Assembly (NCBI GenBank): GCA_026388155.1
Contig: JAPLKI010000023.1
Span: 1 to 34,222, forward strand
Source of the DNA: Elusimicrobiota bacterium
Lineage (GTDB): Bacteria > Elusimicrobiota > Elusimicrobia > Elusimicrobiales > UBA9959
Direction of reading: 5' to 3'
Length of the DNA: 34,222 nt
A model generated the notes under the pieces. That model was not told where the DNA came from and did no database searches. It saw only the letters and a program-made list of their open reading frames with translations. Of this stretch, positions 16,156 to 23,285 are shown piece after piece (position 1 is the stretch's first letter; the number at the start of each line of letters is the position of its first letter). Both the position numbers and the translations under genes were made by a program.

Positions 16156-16383
16156 CCCCGTAATCCCTCCAAATCGGATATCACAGCGGGCATCGCAGAG
16201 CGTTGCCCGTTGTTTTTTTATCCGCAGCTGAGTTCCGCCTGCGCTCCAACCGTTTTTTTTGAAATAGGTCCAAAGTCTGACAAAAATAGTCCCTTAAGGC
16301 CCTTTTTGCAAAAATACACCGGTGCTACAATATCAATAGATAGGTATATTGTTTGGGTTCAGCCGAAAGGCGGAGGTAAAAAC

Positions 16384-17037
16384 ATGAAAAAAGTTCTTAT
16401 GATTTTGACCGTGTGCGGCTTATACGCGCCGGCGTTCGCCCAGCAGGTTTCAATAAATGAGCTGAAAAACGCCGCCAACAACGAACAACTATCAGTACCC
16501 GCTATTGCGGCTCCTTCAGCCGCGGTTCCTGAAAAAAATGAAATAAAAAAACCGATCGCCGACAAAGCCGAGATGCCGCGCCGGGAAGTTAAATTCCGTT
16601 TAGGTATCCCCGCAACGAATAAAAGCGGAAATTGCAGCGTTACGGCGCAGGACGGTACGCTGGATTCCTGGGCCTGCCGGAACTCGGACGGCAAGATACG
16701 CTGCTACGCGGACGTAAATGTCGACGGGAAAACGTTCCGCGTCAACGGAGGCTGCGCGGCTTCTTATTCGGACTGCTGGTGGAGCGGTTCTGCCGCGGTT
16801 AAAGACCCCTGCGATTCAATAGATGTAAATCCTGATCCCGCGCCGGGCAGCGGCTGCACCGTCAAGGACCAGGACGGGACGCTGGATTCCTGGGCCTGCC
16901 GGGATTCGGAAGGGAAGATGCGCTGTTACGCGGACGTTACCGCCAACGGCAGTTCATTCCGCGTTTACGGCGGCTGCTTCGCGTCGTTTTCGGATTGCTG
17001 GTCCACCGGCCCCGGAGCCGTAAACCCCTGCGATTGA
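16384..17037 (+). CDS. Secreted protein with two tandem six-cysteine repeats, function unknown
   Basis: 217 residues starting at the ATG preceded by GGCGGAGG; a longer frame from 16210 has no ribosome site and hides the signal peptide (MKKVLMILTVCGLYAPAFA). After a ~55-residue Ala/Lys-rich linker come two near-identical ~58-residue domains, each with the cysteine pattern C-x(15)-C-x(8)-C-x(16)-C-x(7)-C-x(12-13)-C and shared motifs QDGTLDSWACR, RCYADV, FRV.GGC and SDCW. The even cysteine count suggests three disulphides per domain and an oxidising location. I do not recognise the domain. It lies alone between the phosphatase and a strong terminator. Confidence 0.85.
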   Translation: MKKVLMILTVCGLYAPAFAQQVSINELKNAANNEQLSVPAIAAPSAAVPEKNEIKKPIADKAEMPRREVKFRLGIPATNKSGNCSVTAQDGTLDSWACRNSDGKIRCYADVNVDGKTFRVNGGCAASYSDCWWSGSAAVKDPCDSIDVNPDPAPGSGCTVKDQDGTLDSWACRDSEGKMRCYADVTANGSSFRVYGGCFASFSDCWSTGPGAVNPCD

Positions 17038-17128
17038 GTTTACTATAGGTAAAGCTACGGAGGGGGAAGTAAGACAGTTGCCTTTGTGTTGATTGCGGAT
17101 ATTATTTATTTTTTTGAGAAAAAGTGCG

Positions 17129-17160
17129 CCTCCCCCGACTTTCGTCGGGGGAGGTTTAAT
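17129..17160 (+). terminator. Rho-independent terminator
   Basis: Perfect 11-bp stem CCTCCCCCGAC/GTCGGGGGAGG (17129-17139, 17144-17154), 4-nt loop, followed by TTTAATTTTT. Closes the cysteine-repeat gene. Confidence 0.9.
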
Positions 17161-17227
17161 TTTTAAATACCAGAACGCCGGTCGGAGAGGGGCCGGTGAA
17201 AACCATTAAAAAAGGAGCCAGTCTGCT

Positions 17228-17512
17228 TTAATTTTTGGCGCTCATTGCCATGCAGGTGCCCAGCTCCCGTCCGTTCCGTAATGGGATTATTATGCGGTGC
17301 GCTGCAATCTGGCGCAGGCCGTGATCCAGCCCCTCACCGAAGCCCGGCGTGGCAATAATATTTTTATCGACCAGGCGGGATTTTCCCGGCTGAAGCTTTC
17401 CGGAAATGAATTCAGGTTTTTCTTCCAGCGTGAAGGTTATATAGGCACGGCCTATGTGAAACGCATTCTGGAAGAGGTCACCCGCCTGGCTTCCCTCTTC
17501 AATTAACTTCAA
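17228..17512 (-). CDS. Small protein of unknown function, probably 5'-truncated
   Basis: 94 residues from a TTG at 17512. Codon choice on the minus strand is typical of the genome, and the sequence looks protein-like (AYITFTLEEKPEFISGK, HRIIIPLRNGRELGTCMAM). The reading frame stays open upstream for a further 18 codons, to about 17566, and reads naturally there (CLISREDLKLIEEG) but contains no standard start codon apart from a GTG inside the element end at 17542-17554. So the gene probably lost its 5' end where the repeat element begins. I do not recognise the family. The antisense frame 17297-17506 is less convincing. Confidence 0.4.
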   Translation of the reverse strand: MKLIEEGSQAGDLFQNAFHIGRAYITFTLEEKPEFISGKLQPGKSRLVDKNIIATPGFGEGLDHGLRQIAAHRIIIPLRNGRELGTCMAMSAKN

Positions 17513-17541
17513 GTCTTCACGCGAAATAAGGCAAAAATAAA

Positions 17542-17771
17542 TGGAGCGGGTGACGCCGGAGCCGGGTTAGCGGGGCCTTCGCGAATCTGAGGCTTGCGCA
17601 AGCGCCGAAGATGATTGGTGGAAGCCGACCACGGTGTGGGCGGCTGTCCCCGCGTTCCGGTCCGGTGACAGGCCCAGCCCTTTTGGCCCAGGAACCATGG
17701 CTAATTAGCTCCAGCTTGTATAATTGACTGTTGCCGCGAAGCCAAAAGAGCTGGACAGGCCCTGCGAACCC
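17542..17771. repeat. Dispersed structured element, copy 2
   Basis: Bounded by TGGAGCGGGTGAC (17542-17554) and ACAGGCCCTGCGAACCC (17755-17771), the same ends as copies 1 and 3. Inside are a perfect 12-bp palindrome GCTTGCGCAAGC (17592-17603), a GCGGGG/CCCCGC pairing about 90 nt apart, and imperfect arms CAGCCCTTTTGGC and GCCAAAAGAGCTG about 70 nt apart. On the minus strand the two ends read GGGTTCG and GTCACCCGCTCCA, like the T arm and the acceptor 3' end of a tRNA, with about 200 nt between them. Non-coding in all frames. Confidence 0.5.
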
Positions 17772-17833
17772 ATGAAGTCACACACAAAATTATTACAGCT
17801 TCACATTAATGTAAAGCTGTCCAACCTCCAAAC

Positions 17834-17870
17834 AATAAAAAAAGGCGCGGCTTTTTGAGCCGCGCCTTTG
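17834..17870 (-). terminator. Terminator of the A-B-A-B repeat protein gene
   Basis: On the minus strand, a 12-bp perfect stem (17869-17858 with 17852-17841; AAAGGCGCGGCT/AGCCGCGCCTTT, 5-nt loop) followed by seven T. It is 21 bp past the stop codon of the gene at 17891. Confidence 0.92.
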
Positions 17871-17890
17871 ATTAAGGTTCAAAGAATACT

Positions 17891-18853
17891 TTACCGGCGA
17901 TAGGCGCCCTCAAGATAGCTGATGGTGAAGGCGGTCCAATTCAGCCTGGCTTCCAGAACTATTTTCCCGCTCTGCTTCATGGAGTTAACAGCCTGGTCCA
18001 TTCCGGCTTTGGCCTCATTGTTGAAAGAGTACTGACCGCTGGTGTAGCTCTGTATCCGCGCTCGCGCGGGCGCGGTAAAGGCTATGGTGTACATGGTCCA
18101 GTTCAGGCGGCTTTCAAGGATGGGGTATCCGGCCGCGGTGAGCTGCCTGACGGCCTCATCCATGGCGTCCTTCGCCTCATTGTTGAAAGAGAACTGTCCG
18201 CTCTGGAAGGTTAACTTCTGGGTGTTCCAGTCTTCATTATGCCCTCCGCCGATTCCGTCAAGGTAGCTGATGGTGAAGGCAGTCCAATTCAGTCTGGCTT
18301 CCAGGATGATCTTTCCGCTCTGCTTTAAGGCGGCTACGGCCTGGTCCATTCCGGCTTTGGCTTCGTTGTTGAAGCTGTACTGGCCGCTGGTGTATTGTTT
18401 GATCTGGGCGCGGGCCGGGGCCGAGAAGACCAGTGTGTATTGAGTCCAGTTCAGGCGGCTTTCCATGACCGCATAACCGGCCGCATTAAGCTGCCTGACG
18501 GCCTCGTCCATGGAAGCCTGCGCCTCATTGTTGAAAGAGAACTGTCCGCTTTGGAAATTTAAAGTCTGAGTGGCCCAGGGACCGGGCTGGGGCGGATAGG
18601 GTTGCGGCGGATAAGGCTGTGGCGGAAAGGGCTGCGGTGGAAAGGGCGGGTGCCACGGGCCGGGGTGTGGCTGGCCCGGCACCGGAATGCCGCCATGCCC
18701 GCCGTTCATGTTGCCGTTGGGACCGGCTTTCTGAATATCCGAAAGCTTTATGGAATCGAGGTTGAAAGAAATTTTTGAGGTTTCCAAGTCAGCCGCCCGG
18801 CCAAGACCGGCTCCGGCGGCAATAAGTACCGCTGCTATCGCTAATTTGTTCAT
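17891..18853 (-). CDS. Secreted four-repeat (A-B-A-B) protein with Pro-rich linker
   Basis: 320 residues from the ATG at 18853, which has GGGGGAGGG upstream; the frame is open to 19066 but without a ribosome site. Signal peptide MNKLAIAAVLIAAGAGLGRA. A Gly/His then Pro-rich linker with repeating QPYPP units (about 45-90) leads to four ~45-residue repeats. All share SGQ(F/Y)SFNNEA, MD.AV, G, E(S/A)RLNWT and a final T(I/L)xx strand. Types alternate: A (FQSGQFSFNNEA) at 1 and 3, B (YTSGQYSFNNEAKAGMD) at 2 and 4, showing that an A-B pair was duplicated as a block. The beta-alpha-beta look of each repeat suggests a small compact fold. Family not recognised; location periplasmic or extracellular. 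Confidence 0.88.
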   Translation of the reverse strand: MNKLAIAAVLIAAGAGLGRAADLETSKISFNLDSIKLSDIQKAGPNGNMNGGHGGIPVPGQPHPGPWHPPFPPQPFPPQPYPPQPYPPQPGPWATQTLNFQSGQFSFNNEAQASMDEAVRQLNAAGYAVMESRLNWTQYTLVFSAPARAQIKQYTSGQYSFNNEAKAGMDQAVAALKQSGKIILEARLNWTAFTISYLDGIGGGHNEDWNTQKLTFQSGQFSFNNEAKDAMDEAVRQLTAAGYPILESRLNWTMYTIAFTAPARARIQSYTSGQYSFNNEAKAGMDQAVNSMKQSGKIVLEARLNWTAFTISYLEGAYRR

Positions 18854-19144
18854 AATGTTTTTACCCTCCCCCTTTAGTGTTTCCGCTGCCATGTTTATAG
18901 GATAGCAGGTTTGAGAGATTTTGCCGACGGCCCTAAGCCTTGTAATCCGTTGTTTTAAGGCCCAGGGAAAAATGGGCCAAAAGGGCACCGCTTTTTTGCC
19001 GCCGGTGAAGCGAAAAAAGCGCGCTAGATATGTGCAATGGCGTACAATAGCGGGTGTTTGCAACATCAGGCGTTAAAAGAAAAATCAGCCTGACATAGCC
19101 GGAATGATTTGATATATTGATATCAGGGGTATAGCTACTTAATT

Positions 19145-19672
19145 ATGAGATACGTTTCCGCAGCTTGCTTTATCTGCCTGATCGCGCTTCTATCCTTAGC
19201 GTCAGGTGGAAATACTTACGCCGCGGACCAGGAAACGTTTGGGCGCTCTGCCGCATTGGGAGTAAATTATCCCGGCGGGAATTTAAAAATATTCCTTCCG
19301 GACAGTTTTGCGGCCGAGCTGAGAGGGCAATATGTGGATAAAATTCTGACCGGCGGCGCGCGGTTGTATTATTATCCTTCAGTTTTCGGTTTCAACAATG
19401 CGCGGCTGCGCCCTTTTCTTGGCGCAGAGGGCGATTACATATCGTTTAAAGGTCAATTAAGCAAAGGCAACGGCGCGGCATTCGGCGCAATAGCAGGGGT
19501 GGAGTGTTTTTTATCTAAGCGCATATCCGTTCAAACCGATGCCGGGCCGTTTTATATAGCGTTAAAAGACAACAAATCAGCCCTCAGGCAGAGCGGCCTG
19601 GAGTTTGTTTTAAATTTCGGCGTTAATTTCTATTTTAACCCGAATCCTGCAGTTCAACCCGGTTTCCATTGA
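19145..19672 (+). CDS. Outer-membrane beta-barrel protein (OmpW/opacity-like)
   Basis: 175 residues with signal peptide (FICLIALLSLASGGNTYA). Mature sequence alternates short amphipathic strands and turns (AALGVNYPGGNLKIFL, LTGGARLYYYPSVFG, PFLGAEGDYISFKG, GAIAGVECFL, LEFVLNFGVNFYF), the pattern of an eight-stranded barrel. The penultimate strand ends in aromatic residues, followed by a short tail. No catalytic motif, so structural or porin-like role. No strong Shine-Dalgarno precedes the ATG. An AGCCTGACA motif lies about 50 bp upstream. Confidence 0.7.
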   Translation: MRYVSAACFICLIALLSLASGGNTYAADQETFGRSAALGVNYPGGNLKIFLPDSFAAELRGQYVDKILTGGARLYYYPSVFGFNNARLRPFLGAEGDYISFKGQLSKGNGAAFGAIAGVECFLSKRISVQTDAGPFYIALKDNKSALRQSGLEFVLNFGVNFYFNPNPAVQPGFH

Positions 19673-19689
19673 GAAATCAGGTGAACAGA

Positions 19690-19955
19690 ATTATTGCAAT
19701 ACCTGTGTAGGAGGGGAAACCGCCATGCGGTGTCCCTTAAGGTGTTGGGAAAGGGTCGTCTACTATAGGGGCCTATGGCTATCAGACGGCCGGGATTCCC
19801 CGCAGCAGCGGGTTGCGGATCCAGTGCACTGCGCGCCAGATCCGCAAGGGTGTATACCGCGCGAAGCGCACCTGAGCTCAGTCGCTGACAGCGCCATAGG
19901 CCAGCGACAGGCCAGAGTCACTGCGAAGGGAAAAATGCAACTGCATTTTTCAAGC
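19690..19955 (+). ncRNA. Candidate structured RNA upstream of the FN3/SBBP gene
   Basis: 266 nt without credible coding but dense in exact pairings. GGCCTATGGC (19770-19779) pairs with GCCATAGGCC (19893-19902), 10 bp. TTGCGGATC (19813-19821) pairs with GATCCGCAA (19839-19847), 9 bp. CCCGC/GCGGG lies near 19798-19812, GCGC-GAA-GCGC near 19860-19869, and CCGC-CAT-GCGG near 19721-19731. GTCGCTG (19881-19887) pairs with CAGCGAC (19902-19908), competing with or knotting the first helix. The region ends in an A-rich/T-rich hairpin AAAAATGC/GCATTTTT (19931-19950) like a terminator. A 23-bp core (19769-19791) recurs inverted at 103-125. It could be a leader RNA for the gene at 19972, an independent small RNA or a repeat. 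Orientation is inferred from the terminal hairpin. Confidence 0.45.
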
Positions 19956-19971
19956 TAAATAAGGCAGAACA

Positions 19972-22665
19972 ATGAGAAAAACAGTTCTTTTCCTGCTGAT
20001 AACTTTTAATTTCTCATTCAGCTCCTATGCCGGTTTAAGCGCAGGTTTGCCTGGAGCGGTAAAAAAGCAAGTGGCCAAGCTGGATGAAAAAGTGCTGTCC
20101 GCCGCAAAAACAAAAAACACCCCCGCGTCATTTTCCGGCCAGGCCGGCAATGGCGCGGCTGAAATAACCTGGGCTTCCGTGCCCGGGGCTTCCTCCTACA
20201 ACTTGTACTGGGGCGACACGCCGCAGTTACAGGCTATAAGGCCGCTGAACAAAACGACCCGGGTAACCAGCCCGTATATCCTTACGGGACTGGCTAACGG
20301 CGCAATTTACTATTACTCAATTTCATCCGTATCGGACGGCATAGAGTCCAACCTTACGCCTGTAGCCCAGATAACACCTTCAGCTTTACTGCCATTGCGT
20401 CCCGAAGGTGTTTCCGGAGTCAACGGCACGGGACAAATAACCTTAAACTGGGATTCGGTCTCGGGAGCTTCCTCTTACAATATTTACTGGGGTTCCGCGG
20501 CGGGAGTAACCAAAGTGTCAACCAAAATCAGCGGCGCAACCATGCCCTACGCGCATACCGCGTTGACATACGGGCAGATATACTATTACCGCGTGTCCGC
20601 GCAGAACGCGGCGGGGGAGTCAATACTGAGTACGGAAGCGGCCGGCACGCCTTTGCTGGCCTTGCCGCAGAATGTGGCTGTTTCCACGGGCAACGCGCAA
20701 AACACGGTTTCATGGAACGCGGTAAGCGGGGCGACAGCGTACAACATCTATTGGGGCGCTTCAGCGGGCATAACTAAAGCCTCAACCAGGATCAGCGGCG
20801 TGGCAAGCCCTTATGCGCATACCGGGTTGACGAACGGGCAGACATATTATTACCGCGTAACAGCTATGACTTCGAAGGAGGAATCCGGTTTGAGCGCGGA
20901 AGTATCCGCGATAACGGTACCGGACGCGCCGCGCAATGCCGTTGTTACGGCAAGCGACGGGCAAAACACAGTTTCATGGGATGCCGTAACAGGCGCTGTG
21001 TCTTATAATATTTATTGGGGCGTCGCAGCGGGCATAACTAAGGCCTCAGCCAAGTTCAGCGGCGCGGTCAGCCCTTGTGAGCATACCGGGTTGACGAACG
21101 GGCAGGCGTATTACTACCGCATAACGGCGGTGAACGCGGCGGGTGAGTCAGCTCTGAGCGCGGAAGTGTCGGGCACGCCCATAATAATAACCATACCGGA
21201 TGCTCCGCAGAATGCGGCTGTTGCGTCAAGTAACGTGCAAAACACAGTTTCATGGGATGCCGTTGCCGAAGCTGTGTCTTATAATATTTATTGGGGCGTT
21301 TCAGCGGGCATAACTACAGCCTCAACCAGGATCAGCGGCGTTGCCAGCCCCTATGCGCATACCGGGTTGACGAACGGGCATGCGTATTACTACCGCGTGT
21401 CCGCGCAAAACGCTTCCGGTGAATCCGCGTTAAGCGAGGAAGTGACCGGCACGCCCGCAATTACCAGCGGCGACAAGTTGTGGGCCAGACAGTTCGGATC
21501 TGTTTCCACGGATGACGGCTACGGCGTAGCGACGGACTCTTCCAGTAATGTCTATGTTACCGGGCGCACCGCCGGCGGCCTTGACGGGAATACGAATGAG
21601 GGCGATTACGACATGTTCCTGGCCAAGTATGACGCTTCCGGAGCAAGGCTTTGGACCAAACAGCTTGGAACGTCTTCATATGATGAAGGCCGGGGTGTGG
21701 CGGCAGACTCTTCCGGCAATGTTTATGTTACCGGGCGCACTTATGGCGGCCTTGACGGGAATACGAATGAGGGCGATTACGACATGTTCCTTGTCCAGTA
21801 TAGCGCCTCAGGCATCAAGCAATGGACCAGGCAGCTTGGAACGTCTTCATACGATGAAGGCCGGGGTGTGGCGACGGACTCTTCCGGCAATGTTTATGTC
21901 GCCGGAGACACTAACGGCGGCCTTGACGGGAATACGAATGCAGGCGGCGGCGACATGTTCCTGGTCAAGTATGATTCTTCCGGCAATAAGAAATGGACCA
22001 AAGAGCTTGGAACGCCTTCAAGCGATTTTGGCTCCGGCGTAACGACGGATTTTTCCGGCAATATTTATGTTACCGGCTATACGGACGGCGTGCTTGGCGG
22101 GGCTGCGAACGCGGGCGGGTACGACATATTCGTGGTCAAGTACAGCACCTCCGGCGCAAAGCTCTGGACCAGACAGCTTGGGACGAACGGGTCGGATTTC
22201 GGCTCCGGCGTGGCGACGGACTCTTCCGGTAATGTTTATGTTACCGGGCGCACTAACGGCGGCCTTGACGGGAATACGAATGAGGGCGATTACGATATGT
22301 TCCTGGTCAAATACAGCACCGCCGGTGTCAAGCGATGGACCAGACAGCTTGGAACGTCTTTATACGATGAAGGCCGGGGCGTAGCGATAGACTCTTCCGA
22401 CAATGTTTATGTTTCCGGGTACACGGCCGGCGGGCTTGACGGGAATACGAACGCGGGCGGGTACGACATGTTTCTGGTTAAGTATGACTCTTCCGGCGCA
22501 AAGCTTTGGACCAAACAGTTTGGAACAGCTTCATCCGATTTAAACTCCGGCGTAGCGGCAGACTCTTCCGGCAATGTTTATGTTACCGGGTCAACCGAAG
22601 GCGGACTTGACGGGAATACGAATCAGGGAGGTTCCGACATGTTCCTGGTAAAGTACGCGCAGTAA
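19972..22665 (+). CDS. Secreted protein with five FN3 domains and a seven-repeat SBBP beta-propeller
   Basis: 897 residues. Signal peptide (KTVLFLLITFNFSFSSYA). Five fibronectin type III domains of ~88 residues (about 50-490), each with ITW/VSW, SSYNIYWG, TGLTNGQ.YYY and AxGES signatures. From about residue 498 seven 57-residue SBBP-type repeats follow, each with W(T/A)(K/R)Q(L/F)GT, GVA.DSSGNVYVTG, GGLDGNTN and DMFLVKY. Seven is the usual count for a closed propeller. The final repeat stops at KYAQ right at the C-terminus. Likely surface-exposed adhesion or binding protein. Repeats are nearly identical at DNA level (171-bp period), implying recent amplification. Confidence 0.93.
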   Translation: MRKTVLFLLITFNFSFSSYAGLSAGLPGAVKKQVAKLDEKVLSAAKTKNTPASFSGQAGNGAAEITWASVPGASSYNLYWGDTPQLQAIRPLNKTTRVTSPYILTGLANGAIYYYSISSVSDGIESNLTPVAQITPSALLPLRPEGVSGVNGTGQITLNWDSVSGASSYNIYWGSAAGVTKVSTKISGATMPYAHTALTYGQIYYYRVSAQNAAGESILSTEAAGTPLLALPQNVAVSTGNAQNTVSWNAVSGATAYNIYWGASAGITKASTRISGVASPYAHTGLTNGQTYYYRVTAMTSKEESGLSAEVSAITVPDAPRNAVVTASDGQNTVSWDAVTGAVSYNIYWGVAAGITKASAKFSGAVSPCEHTGLTNGQAYYYRITAVNAAGESALSAEVSGTPIIITIPDAPQNAAVASSNVQNTVSWDAVAEAVSYNIYWGVSAGITTASTRISGVASPYAHTGLTNGHAYYYRVSAQNASGESALSEEVTGTPAITSGDKLWARQFGSVSTDDGYGVATDSSSNVYVTGRTAGGLDGNTNEGDYDMFLAKYDASGARLWTKQLGTSSYDEGRGVAADSSGNVYVTGRTYGGLDGNTNEGDYDMFLVQYSASGIKQWTRQLGTSSYDEGRGVATDSSGNVYVAGDTNGGLDGNTNAGGGDMFLVKYDSSGNKKWTKELGTPSSDFGSGVTTDFSGNIYVTGYTDGVLGGAANAGGYDIFVVKYSTSGAKLWTRQLGTNGSDFGSGVATDSSGNVYVTGRTNGGLDGNTNEGDYDMFLVKYSTAGVKRWTRQLGTSLYDEGRGVAIDSSDNVYVSGYTAGGLDGNTNAGGYDMFLVKYDSSGAKLWTKQFGTASSDLNSGVAADSSGNVYVTGSTEGGLDGNTNQGGSDMFLVKYAQ

Positions 22666-22714
22666 TTCAACGCAACAAGCGGGTCAAGTATAAAACGTTT
22701 TCCGTCGGGATAAT

Positions 22715-23278
22715 ATGAATAATGAAAGAAATAGAGTTTGCCCCATTGAACTTGCGGGTTCGCTCGATACTAAAATCAGGAAGTGGCTGCAAAATTCGCA
22801 AAAAATACTGGCTCCGTATATTAAAGAAGGGATGACCGTGCTGGATATCGGATGCGGCCCCGGCTTTTTTTCAATTGAATTGGCCAAAATGGTCGGCGGG
22901 AACGGGAAAGTTATCGCGGCCGATCTGCAGGAAGGAATGCTGCAAAAACTCAGAGATAAACTCCGTGGAACGGACCTGGAAGAAAGAATTAAGCTTGTGA
23001 AATGTGAAAAAGACGACATAAACGTGTCGGAAAAGATAGATTTCGGGTTGGCATTTTATATGGTTCATGAAATTCCCGATAAAGAACCGTTCTTCAAAAA
23101 GCTAAAATCTATCCTGAACGAAAAGGGACAGATCTTGATAGTGGAACCGAAATTGTTCCATGTGTCAAAAAAAGATTTTGAAGTGACCGTCAAGATAGCT
23201 GAAAATACGGGTTTTATAATAGTTCCAGGCCCCCGCTCATTTTTTAGTTGGTCCGCGATCTTAAAAAACGCAGCCTGA
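22715..23278 (+). CDS. Class I SAM-dependent methyltransferase
   Basis: 187 residues with motif I VLDIGCGPGFFSIELA (about 42-57), the acidic end of strand 2 (VIAADLQEGML) and motif IV-like DFGLAFYMVHEI. The N-terminal CPIELAGSLD segment is often found in small UbiE/COQ5-like methyltransferases. The substrate is unknown; a small molecule is likely. The stop codon TGA lies inside an AGCCTGACA motif (23272-23280), and the autotransporter frame begins 8 bp later. The upstream ribosome site is weak. Confidence 0.85.
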   Translation: MNNERNRVCPIELAGSLDTKIRKWLQNSQKILAPYIKEGMTVLDIGCGPGFFSIELAKMVGGNGKVIAADLQEGMLQKLRDKLRGTDLEERIKLVKCEKDDINVSEKIDFGLAFYMVHEIPDKEPFFKKLKSILNEKGQILIVEPKLFHVSKKDFEVTVKIAENTGFIIVPGPRSFFSWSAILKNAA

Positions 23279-23285
23279 CATCTTC

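Noticed and set aside
17542-17617. Complete minus-strand tRNA-Gly ending at TGGAGCGGGTGAC
   Set aside because: Only the acceptor/CCA-like end is present; there is no matching 5' acceptor strand, D arm or anticodon arm at tRNA distance.
17580-17780. Cobalamin-type riboswitch upstream of a gene
   Set aside because: Some local strings look similar, but no B12-box order is present and the element faces no suitable downstream gene.
20172-22665. CRISPR array or other DNA repeat in the SBBP/FN3 region
   Set aside because: The 171-bp and ~260-bp periodicities are explained by protein repeats in one continuous frame.
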